A stretch of 64,000 nt of DNA, from positions 1 through 64,000 of the forward strand of contig JAACZV010000019.1 in the NCBI GenBank assembly GCA_009996515.1. The letters are read 5' to 3'. Positions 56,970 to 64,000 of the stretch are shown here, in pieces. The notes under the pieces are model-generated. The model searched no databases and was not told the DNA's origin. It saw only the letters and a program-made list of their open reading frames with translations. Position 1 is the stretch's first letter. Each line of letters starts with the position of its first letter. Source of the DNA: Comamonadaceae bacterium (GTDB lineage Bacteria; Pseudomonadota; Gammaproteobacteria; Burkholderiales; Burkholderiaceae_C). Made by a program: the position numbers and the translations under genes.

Positions 56970-58943
56970 TTACTTCTTCAGGTAGTCGAAGAAGGCCTGC
57001 GAGTTGGACTCGCGGCCCAGGAAGTCCTTCACCAGCTCAGGCGCGGGCTTCTGGGCGCCCTGCCCCAGCACCCGCTCGCGATAGCGCTGGCCGACCTCCG
57101 GGCTGAGCTTGTCCGCCGCGAAGGCCGTGCGCAAGTCCATGGCCACCACCAGGCTCCACAGATAGCCGTAGTAGCCGGCGCCGTAGCCGCCAGCGATGTG
57201 GCCGAAGCCGGCCGGGAACAGCGTGCCGGGCACATGGCCCAGCGGCGTCGCGCCCTCCATGCGGGCCCACAGCGGCAGGGGCTCCGGCTTGGAGCTCTGG
57301 TGCAGCGTGATGTCGTAGCTCGCGTAGAGGTGCTGGCGGCCGAACAGGCCGCCCTTGCCGTACTGCTTGGCAGCCCAGGCCTGCTCCACCATCGCGTCCG
57401 GCACCGGCTTGCAGCTGGGGCAGACCTGCTGCATCAGCTTCAGCACCTGCTTGTCGTAGACCCAGTCCTCCAGCATCTGCGACGGCGCCTCGACGAAGTC
57501 CAGCATGACCGTCGTGCCGGCCGTCGCCGCATAGCGGGTGTTGGACAGGTTCACATGCACCGCATGGCCCAGCTCGTGCAGCAGCGTCTCCACCTCATCC
57601 AGCGTCAGCCCCGTGCGATCGAAGTTGACGACCAGCGAGGCCGCCGGCGCCCGGGCGATGCGGGTGGCGCTGCCGCGCAGCGGCCAGACCGCGGCATGGT
57701 TGTATTTGCCGTCGCGCGGATAGAGGTCCACATACATCTGCGCGATGGGCTTGCCCGAGGCCGCGTCGCTGACCACATAGGTCTGCACCTCCTCGTGCCA
57801 GAGCTGGTTGGCCACGCGCTGGTACTTCACGCCCATGGTCTTCTCGATGATGCGCAGCGCGAACTCCAGGCTGGCCTGTGGCGGGAAGTAGGGGCGGAAG
57901 GCGTTCTGGTCGACGCTGAACTTCTGCAGCTTGATCCGCTCGCCGTAGAAGGTGGCGTCCCAGCGCTCCACCTGGGTCTGCTCCAGCGGCGTGCCCACAT
58001 GCTGGGCCTTGGCGGCGCGCAGCTCCTGCAGCTCGGCCTTCTCGCGCTCGTTGACGGCGCCGGTCACCGAGTCCAGGAAGCGCGTCGCCGTCGCGCCGTC
58101 CCTGGCCATGCGGCGGCGCAGGTTGAAGTCCACGTAGTTGTCGAAGCCGAACAGCGCGGCGTACTCGCCGCGCAGCGTGACGATCTGCGCCAGCAGCTCG
58201 AGGTTGGCCGGGCCGCCCTCGTTGGTCTTGGCGCGCCACATGCGTTCGCGCGCAGCGCCGCTCTCGGCGCTGCGCATGACGGGCACATAGCTGGGGTAGT
58301 CCACGCCCAGCAGGATGCGGCCCTGGTCGTCGCGCCTAGCCTTGGCCCACACGCTCTCGGGCACGCCCTTGAGCTCGGCCTCGGTGAAGGCGACGCGGGT
58401 GCCGGCGTCACGGATGTTCTTGTTGAACTGCTGGTCCAGCTCGATGAGCTTGTCCAGGATCTGCTTGGCACGCTCGCGTTTGGCCTTGGGCAGGGCGACG
58501 CCGCTGTCCTCGAACTGGCCCGAGGCCAGGCGCACCAGCTCGGCGTCTGTGGCGTCCTTCCTGGGCGCCTTCTGCAGCGCGCGGTAGAGCTTCTCGTTCT
58601 GGCCCAGGCTGGAACCGAAGTCGGCCCAGCGCAGCGAGCAGGCCTGGGCGGCGTCGCGTATCGCCTTGTCCGGATGGACGTTGAGGATGAAGTCGTTGGG
58701 CCCCTGGTGGTCCTCCAGATAGACCGTCAGGTCGTCATAAGCGGCCAGCCAGCCGGCGTCGACGCGGCGCTTCTCAAGCTGCGCGACGCGCTGCCTGGCG
58801 CCCTGAAGGCCGGCGTCGCAGCGGGTCTGCACCTCGGCCACCGAGCCGAAACTGGGGAAGTTGGGCGCCGGCAGCGTGGGCTGGGCCTGGGCGGCAACGG
58901 CGGTCAGCGCCCATGCGGCGAGGGCGGTCAGGACGGGTTTCAT
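56970..58943 (-). CDS. Exported M3-family zinc oligopeptidase
   Basis: 657-aa metallopeptidase of the thimet oligopeptidase/Dcp family. It has a signal peptide (MKPVLTALAAWALTAVAAQA), unusual for a family that is often cytoplasmic, so periplasmic peptide digestion is likely. The zinc motif HELGH is in VETLLHELGHAVHV, with the downstream Glu in FVEAPSQMLEDW. The C-terminal FGHIAGGYGAGYYGYLWS is the family substrate-binding loop. AAAGGAGA precedes the start. It is convergent with the hemerythrin gene (4 bp). Confidence 0.92.
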   Translation of the reverse strand: MKPVLTALAAWALTAVAAQAQPTLPAPNFPSFGSVAEVQTRCDAGLQGARQRVAQLEKRRVDAGWLAAYDDLTVYLEDHQGPNDFILNVHPDKAIRDAAQACSLRWADFGSSLGQNEKLYRALQKAPRKDATDAELVRLASGQFEDSGVALPKAKRERAKQILDKLIELDQQFNKNIRDAGTRVAFTEAELKGVPESVWAKARRDDQGRILLGVDYPSYVPVMRSAESGAARERMWRAKTNEGGPANLELLAQIVTLRGEYAALFGFDNYVDFNLRRRMARDGATATRFLDSVTGAVNEREKAELQELRAAKAQHVGTPLEQTQVERWDATFYGERIKLQKFSVDQNAFRPYFPPQASLEFALRIIEKTMGVKYQRVANQLWHEEVQTYVVSDAASGKPIAQMYVDLYPRDGKYNHAAVWPLRGSATRIARAPAASLVVNFDRTGLTLDEVETLLHELGHAVHVNLSNTRYAATAGTTVMLDFVEAPSQMLEDWVYDKQVLKLMQQVCPSCKPVPDAMVEQAWAAKQYGKGGLFGRQHLYASYDITLHQSSKPEPLPLWARMEGATPLGHVPGTLFPAGFGHIAGGYGAGYYGYLWSLVVAMDLRTAFAADKLSPEVGQRYRERVLGQGAQKPAPELVKDFLGRESNSQAFFDYLKK

Positions 58944-59006
58944 CGCGTCTCCTTTGCAAGGGCGCGATTCTGTCGGGCCGGCCGCGCTCAAGCGTTCGGC
59001 ACGCCC

Positions 59007-60896
59007 CTATTTCTGCAGCAGGGTTTTCACCTGGGCCAGCGCGCTGGGGTCGTCCAGCGTCGTCAGGTCGCCCGGGTCGCGGCCCTCGGCCACGGCCTGC
59101 AGCGCGCGACGCAACAGCTTGCCGGAGCGGGTCTTGGGCAGCAGGCCCACGAAATGCACCCGCGCCGGCCGGGCCACGGCGCCCAGCTGGCCGTCGACAT
59201 GCTTCATGATCTCGCCCTCCAGCGCGAGGCTGGCCTGGGCCGGATCGCGCAGCACCGCGAAGGCAATGGCCACCTGGCCCTTGAGCGAGTCGGCCACGCC
59301 CACGACGGCCACCTCGGCGATCGCCGCATGGCTGGAGATGCTCTCCTCGATCTCGCGCGTGCCCAGGCGGTGGCCGGCCACGTTGATGACGTCGTCGGTG
59401 CGGCCCAGGATGAAGGTGTAGCCGTCCTCGTCGCGCAGGCCCCAGTCGAAGGTGGAATAGACCTGGCGGCCGGGCACGCTGCTCCAGTAGGTGCGCACGA
59501 AGCGCTCGTCGTCGCCCCAGACGGTCTGCAGGCAGCCCGGCGGCAGCGGATGCTCGATGGCCAGCACGCCCTTCTGGTTGGGGCCGGTCAGCGGCTCGCC
59601 GGTCTGCTCGTCCAACAGCTTCACGTCGTAGCCGTACATGGGCAGGCCCGGTGAGCCGAAGCGGGTGGGCACGGGCGCGACGCCGGGGATGTGGTTGGCC
59701 ACCGTCAGCAGCGGCCAGCCGGTCTCGGTCTGCCAGTAGTTGTCGATGATGGGCACGCCCAGGGCCTCGGCGATCCAGCGGCCGGTAGGCTCGTCCAGCG
59801 GCTCGCCGGCCAGGAACAGCGCGCGCAAGGACGACAGGTCATGGCGCTTCAGCAGCGCCGGGTCGTGCTTCTTCAGCACGCGCACGGCGGTCGGCGCGCT
59901 GAACATGACGGTGACCCGGTACTTCTCGACCAGGCTCCACCAGATGGCGGCGTCCGGGTTCACCGGCAGGCCTTCGTACATCAGCGTGGCCATGCCGTGC
60001 AGCAGCGGGCCGTAGATGATGTAGCTGTGGCCCACCACCCAGCCGATGTCGCTGGTGGAGAAATAGGTCTCGCCGGCCTTGCCGCCGAAGATGTAGTCCA
60101 TGCTGGTGGCCAGCGCCACCGCATAGCCGCCCACGTCGCGCTGCACGCCCTTGGGTTTGCCGGTGGTGCCGCTGGTGTAGAGCGTGTAGCTGATGCTGTT
60201 GGACTCCAGCCAGACCACCGGCACGCGGGCGCCGGCATGCTGGCTGCGCTGGGCCGCGTAGTCCAGGTCGCGGCCCTCGACGGGCGTGAACGCGGCCAGG
60301 CCGCGGTCCACCATCAGCACCTTGGCCGGCTTGTGGACGGCCAGCGCGATGGCCTCGTCCAGCAGCGGCTTGTAGGGCACGACCTTGCCGCCACGGCTGC
60401 CCGCATCGGCGCTGACGATGAGCTTGGGCGCCGCATCGTCGATGCGGCTGGCCAGGCTCACCGACGCGAAGCCGCCGAACACCACCGAGTGGATGGCGCC
60501 GATGCGCGCGCAGGCCAGCATCGCGAAGGCCGCCTCGGGGATCATGGGCATGTAGATCAGCACGCGATCGCCGGGGCCCACGCCCTGGGCCTGCAGGATG
60601 GCCGCCATGGTCTCGACCTCGGCCTGCAGCCGGGCGAAGCTGTAGACGATCTCCTGCCCCACCTCGGTGGACACCCAGATCAGCGCGGCATCGTCCGGCC
60701 GGCTGGCCGCATGGCGGTCCACCGCGTTGTGGCAGAGGTTGGTGGTGCCGCCGACGAACCACTTCGCGAACGGCGGACGGCTGGTGTCGCAGACCTGCTG
60801 CGGCGGCGTCTGCCAGTCAATGCGACGGGCCTGTTCGGCCCAGAAGGCGTCTCGCTCGGTCAGCGAGCGGTGGTGGAAGTCGGCGTAGGTCTGCAT
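59007..60896 (-). CDS. prpE: Propionate-CoA ligase (acetyl-CoA synthetase family)
   Basis: 629-aa ANL-superfamily enzyme activating propionate (or acetate) to the CoA thioester via an acyl-adenylate. Adenylation motifs are LYTSGTTGKPKGVQRD, the ISADAGSRGG-like region, NYWQTETGWPLL, and the C-terminal GKLLRRALQAV with the catalytic Lys that may be acetylated. The N-terminus YADFHHRSLTERDAFWAEQA and the length favour PrpE over Acs (about 650 aa). I chose the ATG at 60896; 60923 is an alternative. Confidence 0.9.
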   Translation of the reverse strand: MQTYADFHHRSLTERDAFWAEQARRIDWQTPPQQVCDTSRPPFAKWFVGGTTNLCHNAVDRHAASRPDDAALIWVSTEVGQEIVYSFARLQAEVETMAAILQAQGVGPGDRVLIYMPMIPEAAFAMLACARIGAIHSVVFGGFASVSLASRIDDAAPKLIVSADAGSRGGKVVPYKPLLDEAIALAVHKPAKVLMVDRGLAAFTPVEGRDLDYAAQRSQHAGARVPVVWLESNSISYTLYTSGTTGKPKGVQRDVGGYAVALATSMDYIFGGKAGETYFSTSDIGWVVGHSYIIYGPLLHGMATLMYEGLPVNPDAAIWWSLVEKYRVTVMFSAPTAVRVLKKHDPALLKRHDLSSLRALFLAGEPLDEPTGRWIAEALGVPIIDNYWQTETGWPLLTVANHIPGVAPVPTRFGSPGLPMYGYDVKLLDEQTGEPLTGPNQKGVLAIEHPLPPGCLQTVWGDDERFVRTYWSSVPGRQVYSTFDWGLRDEDGYTFILGRTDDVINVAGHRLGTREIEESISSHAAIAEVAVVGVADSLKGQVAIAFAVLRDPAQASLALEGEIMKHVDGQLGAVARPARVHFVGLLPKTRSGKLLRRALQAVAEGRDPGDLTTLDDPSALAQVKTLLQK

Positions 60897-61135
60897 GGTG
60901 CCGACAGTGTGCGCAGCAGGCACTGACGTCAGTCTGACCCCGTGGCTGGCGTGGCAAAATTCAGGGTTTTTACGGATTCGACACCCTGTAACGCCGGGGT
61001 TTGCCCTGAAAATCGCACGCTTTACGCCCGCTTTGGTTGACGGTGCCGGGTGCCCTCTCTAACCTCCGCGCCGCTGTCCCGTTCCCGCTATCGCGACCGT
61101 CCGCGGTCCGCCCCTGATCCGGTTTCCCTTCCCGC

Positions 61136-61840
61136 ATGTCCCTGGCCCCTGCCGCCCTGCTGAAGCGCCTTGCCTATGCCTGCCTGCTGGCGGCCGGCTG
61201 CGCCGCGCATGCGCAGGGCGTGGCCCATGCCGCGACGACGCCGCCGCCGGGCACGATGACGGGCGCCTACGGCCAGAGCCTGCAGCAGCAGGCCGCGGCG
61301 GACAAGAGCACCCCCAAGCATGCGCCGGCGCAGGATGCCGTCAGCCGCTTCCTCAGCGAACGCGGCCTGCTCAATGCGGGTGCTGAGCCCAGCGGCTCGT
61401 CGCGGCTGCTGGCCAGCGTGCGCGACACCGCCTCCGACCTGGTGCTGTCGGCGATGAACTTCCTGGGCGTGCGCTACAAGCTGGGTGGCAATTCGGTGGA
61501 GAACGGCTTCGACTGCAGCGGCTTCACGCGCCACATCTTCGAGATGAGCGTGGGCCTGGTGCTGCCGCGCCGCGCCGACGAGCAGGCCAAGGACAGCAGC
61601 TTGCTGGCCATCCGCCGCGACGAACTCAAGCCCGGCGACCTGGTGTTCTTCAACACGATGCGGCGCACCTTCAGCCACGTGGGCATCTATGTCGGCGAAG
61701 GCAAGTTCATCCACGCGCCGCGCACCGGCAGCGCCGTGCGCGTGGAAGACATGCGCGACTCCTACTGGGCCAAGCGCTTCACCGGCGCCCGCCGCGCCGA
61801 CCTGAAGGCGGCCGCGGCCAACGACGCGCCGCTGCGCTGA
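61136..61840 (+). CDS. NlpC/P60-family peptidoglycan endopeptidase
   Basis: 234-aa secreted cell-wall hydrolase cleaving peptide cross-bridges. It has an N-terminal signal peptide (about 1-27; a Cys at residue 22 could alternatively be a weak lipobox), a linker and a C-terminal NlpC/P60 domain (about 98-215). The catalytic residues are Cys127 (NGFDCSGF), His181 (FSHVGIYVG) and His193 (FIHAPRTG). The 239-bp spacer upstream (60897-61135) shows no clear feature. A hairpin follows the stop. Confidence 0.93.
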   Translation: MSLAPAALLKRLAYACLLAAGCAAHAQGVAHAATTPPPGTMTGAYGQSLQQQAAADKSTPKHAPAQDAVSRFLSERGLLNAGAEPSGSSRLLASVRDTASDLVLSAMNFLGVRYKLGGNSVENGFDCSGFTRHIFEMSVGLVLPRRADEQAKDSSLLAIRRDELKPGDLVFFNTMRRTFSHVGIYVGEGKFIHAPRTGSAVRVEDMRDSYWAKRFTGARRADLKAAAANDAPLR

Positions 61841-61850
61841 GCGCGCGGCG

Positions 61851-61872
61851 CCGGCCGCCAGGGTGCGGCCGG
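61851..61872. terminator. Hairpin between convergent genes
   Basis: CCGGCCGC / GCGGCCGG around CAGGGT, between the NlpC/P60 gene and the convergent lipoprotein gene. There is no T-run on either side, so it would be a weak bidirectional terminator or transcript-stabilising stem. Confidence 0.45.
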
Positions 61873-61881
61873 CCGGATCGA

Positions 61882-63102
61882 TCAGAAGTCGAAATTGAGC
61901 ACCGTATCGCCGCTCAGGGTCAGGTCCTGGGTCTTGGGCGTCGTCACGCCCGCCGCCGTCGCCGAGAAGCGGTATTTGGCCGCGTCGGCCGGCGTGGCCG
62001 TCCAGACGAAGCTGGTCGGCGTGGCCAGATAGGGCGTCAGCACCGGCGCCGCCAGCGGCAGGCGCAGCGCGTAGGCGCCGCTGGCCGCATCGGCATTCGC
62101 GAAGCCCACCTCCACGCTGGGCCCGCCGGTCAGCGTCTGCAGCGCGCGCACGCTGCCTTCGGTGTTGGCGCTGGAGCCGGCCAGCCTGATGCTGCCGCTG
62201 ACCGTGGCCGACGCCGCCGAGACCGGCGGCGACAGGCGCACCGTCTCGCTGCCCACATAGGTGTAGGCCGTCGTCGTGACCGGCACGCCGGTGACCACGG
62301 CGTTGGCCCGGCCGCCGGCCGTGACGACGAGGTCGTAGCTGCCGGCCGGCAGCGGGTAGAGGACGAACTTGCCCGTCGCGTCCGTGGGCGTCGCACGCAC
62401 CGGCTGGCCGGCCGACTGCGCAGACACCGTCGCGCCGCCATTGGCCAGGGCCGGGTCGACGAAGCCGACGATGCGCATGCCCGCGTCGCTGAGCATGGGG
62501 ATCAGGGCCAGCACCGGCTTCATGATCACCTTGCCGGAGTTGCCGGCGCGCACAAACGACTTGCAGGCGTCGAAGTCGATCGCGAAATCGGCCACCTTGT
62601 CGGCCGCCACGCTCATGTCGGCATTCAGCTTGAGCCCGCTCTGCGCCGCGCTGGGCGTGTCCACGGCCTGCTCCGCGCCGCCGGTGGGCACGACGGAGTT
62701 GGCCAGCGGGTTGGCGGCCGTGTTGGCCGCCAGCACCAGGCGCAGCTGCCGGTAGGTGCCGGCGGGCAGCTGGGCCTGGCCCAGCGTCGCCAGCGCGCCG
62801 TTGGTCAGCGCCAGCAGGTCGATGCGCTGCGGCGCGGCCAGCGGGATGTCGGTCCAGCCCGAGTCCGTCACATCGGCCGAGGCGCTGCCGTTCACGCGCA
62901 CCTTCTCGACCGTCACATAGACATGGTCGAAACCGCAGGCGGGGGCGTCGGTCAGCGAGATGCGCAGCGTGCCGGTGGGGTTGGCCATGGGCTGGCCGGC
63001 ATCACCGCCACCGCCGCCCCCACAGGCGGCGAGCACAGCCGCGGCTGCGGCGGCCAGGGGCAGGCCCAGACGGGCGACGGTGCGATGGGAGGGGCGTGAC
63101 AT
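61882..63102 (-). CDS. DUF4382-domain lipoprotein
   Basis: 406-aa lipoprotein of unknown function. The lipobox VLAAC (Cys at about residue 27) follows a basic, hydrophobic signal, then a Gly run. Residues about 42-200 match the DUF4382 pattern (TGTLRISLTDAPACGFDHVYVTVEKVRVN, AGTYRQLRLVL, KVIMKPVLALIP). The C-terminal part holds a carboxypeptidase-regulatory-like beta-sandwich (FVLYPLPAGSYDLVVTAGG) and another beta-rich stretch. It is probably anchored in the outer membrane or periplasm. Nothing in the neighbourhood indicates a pathway. Confidence 0.85.
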   Translation of the reverse strand: MSRPSHRTVARLGLPLAAAAAAVLAACGGGGGGDAGQPMANPTGTLRISLTDAPACGFDHVYVTVEKVRVNGSASADVTDSGWTDIPLAAPQRIDLLALTNGALATLGQAQLPAGTYRQLRLVLAANTAANPLANSVVPTGGAEQAVDTPSAAQSGLKLNADMSVAADKVADFAIDFDACKSFVRAGNSGKVIMKPVLALIPMLSDAGMRIVGFVDPALANGGATVSAQSAGQPVRATPTDATGKFVLYPLPAGSYDLVVTAGGRANAVVTGVPVTTTAYTYVGSETVRLSPPVSAASATVSGSIRLAGSSANTEGSVRALQTLTGGPSVEVGFANADAASGAYALRLPLAAPVLTPYLATPTSFVWTATPADAAKYRFSATAAGVTTPKTQDLTLSGDTVLNFDF

Positions 63103-63216
63103 GGGGAACTCCTGGACGACTTCGAAGTCGACAGCCTAGGAGTGCCCCGTTCGGCGCCTTGTCGGCGGCGGCGGACCGTCCGGGTCAGCGCCGTCCTACA
63201 GGCTTGCGCCCAGCCT

Positions 63217-64000
63217 TCAACCCGCGACGCGCTTGGCCACCAGCGTCAGGATCTCGTAGCTCGCGCACAGCTCGCCGCGCTGGTTGGTCACCGCCACGTC
63301 CCAGCCGATGACGCCCTGCGCGGGTTGGTCGTCGCGCGGCGGGCGGTCGATCTTGCGCTTGGCGGTCAGGCGCGCCTGGATGGTGTCGCCGATCGCCACC
63401 GGCGTGACGAAGCGCAGGTTCTCCAGGCCGTAGTTGGCCAGCACCGGGCCCGGCGCCGGGCTGACGAACAGGCCGGCCGCGGCCGACAGCACGAAATAGC
63501 CGTGCGCGATGCGCTGGCCGAAGGGCGACTCCTTGGCCGCCACGTCGTCGAAGTGCATGTAGAAGTAGTCGCCCGACAGGCCGCCGAAGGCGACGATGTC
63601 GGCCTCGCCCACCGTGCGGCGGTGCGTCAGCAGGCTCATGCCCACCTCCACATCCTCGAAGTAGCGGCGGAACGGGTGGGTCTCGCTCTCGGTGACGGCG
63701 CCGCCGCGCTGGTACTCGCCGGTGACGGCCGAGATCATCGTCGGCGAACCCTGCACCGCGCAGCGCTGCAGATAGTGCTTGACCGCGCGCAGGCCGCCCA
63801 GCTCCTCACCGCCGCCGGCGCGGCCCGGGCCGCCGTGCTTGAGCTTGGGCAGCGGCGAGCCGTGGCCGGTGTTCTCCAGCGCCGCCTCGCGGTCCAGCAC
63901 CAGCATGCGGCCGTGCCAGGCGGCGAACGTCGGCACGGCCTGCGCGGCCAGCGCCGGCGTCTTGGTGCAGATCGTGCCGACCAGGCTGCCGCGGCCCAGC
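63217..64000 (-). CDS. paaZ: Phenylacetate-degradation bifunctional protein PaaZ, C-terminal part
   Basis: The gene runs off the right end, so only about 261 C-terminal residues are seen. They include the end of the aldehyde-dehydrogenase domain (GRGSLVGTI at the edge, then [20 protein letters not shown] and [20 protein letters not shown]) and the MaoC-like hot-dog hydratase domain with the catalytic Asp/His segment [13 protein letters not shown] and [15 protein letters not shown]. PaaZ opens the oxepin-CoA ring and oxidises the resulting aldehyde in aerobic phenylacetate catabolism. The continuous two-domain fusion and the RAVKHY motif support PaaZ over a stand-alone MaoC hydratase. Confidence 0.92.
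   Translation of the reverse strand, partial: LGRGSLVGTICTKTPALAAQAVPTFAAWHGRMLVLDREAALENTGHGSPLPKLKHGGPGRAGGGEELGGLRAVKHYLQRCAVQGSPTMISAVTGEYQRGGAVTESETHPFRRYFEDVEVGMSLLTHRRTVGEADIVAFGGLSGDYFYMHFDDVAAKESPFGQRIAHGYFVLSAAAGLFVSPAPGPVLANYGLENLRFVTPVAIGDTIQARLTAKRKIDRPPRDDQPAQGVIGWDVAVTNQRGELCASYEILTLVAKRVAG

Overview
The window is GC-rich, densely packed DNA that reads as a betaproteobacterial chromosome, most likely Burkholderiales (Roseateles/Mitsuaria/Rubrivivax-like). This rests on gene orders (hemH-hslR-grpE-dnaK-dnaJ, gmk-rpoZ-spoT, hemC-hemD-hemX-hemY near ppc and near argH/LytS-LytR genes), on large Xanthomonas/Caulobacter-type TonB receptors, and on protein resemblance. No taxonomic search was possible.

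Layout. 1-7.2 kb: the 3' end of rpoD, a class III nucleotide cyclase fused to an FHA domain, hemH, hslR and the heat-shock set grpE-dnaK-dnaJ, with a near-consensus sigma-32 promoter before grpE. 7.3-13.4 kb: an EptA/MCR-type phosphoethanolamine transferase, a PA0069-type radical SAM gene with a LexA box touching its start, and gmk-rpoZ-spoT. 13.7-19 kb: a TonB receptor followed after one base by a secreted Sel1-repeat protein. 19-27.6 kb: greB, an alpha-methylacyl-CoA racemase, a tandem universal stress protein and a complete six-gene Mrp antiporter operon with fused A/B subunits. 27.6-34.4 kb: rnk, a three-gene MacAB/Lol-like ABC exporter, a TRIC-type channel, an M20 amidohydrolase and a winged-helix/PD-(D/E)XK-like protein. 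34.5-35 kb: two duplicated tRNA-Arg(ACG) genes, each with its own terminator. 35-39.1 kb: the hemCDXY operon. 39.2-46.8 kb: TonB receptor, SapC, a JmjC/cupin-8 protein and a flavin-dependent halogenase with an extra C-terminal domain, preceded by LacI-type operators. 47.5-54.8 kb: ppc, then a LytS/LytR two-component system co-transcribed with two mutually paralogous secreted proteins. 54.9-64 kb: argH, bacteriohemerythrin, an M3 peptidase, prpE, an NlpC/P60 hydrolase, a DUF4382 lipoprotein and the 3' part of paaZ.

The most unusual signal is a repeat family seen five times (1.65, 39.2, 41.6, 54.8 and 56.4 kb). Four copies start 2-7 nt after a stop codon, point the same way as the gene they follow, and separate co-directional genes. 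Each carries a core hairpin with an invariant 7-bp base (GGCGATG/CATCGCC), a two-base bulge always on the same side, and an apical stem that differs between copies yet stays paired. This looks like a structured gene-end element and not random spacer.

The second theme is the halogenase cluster. It lies between hemC and ppc, which I recall as close divergent neighbours in related genomes, so it is probably an insertion. It likely couples uptake of an unidentified substrate through the TonB receptor to halogenation and Fe(II)/2-oxoglutarate chemistry under sugar-repressor-like control. No transposase, integrase, CRISPR array or rRNA gene was seen.
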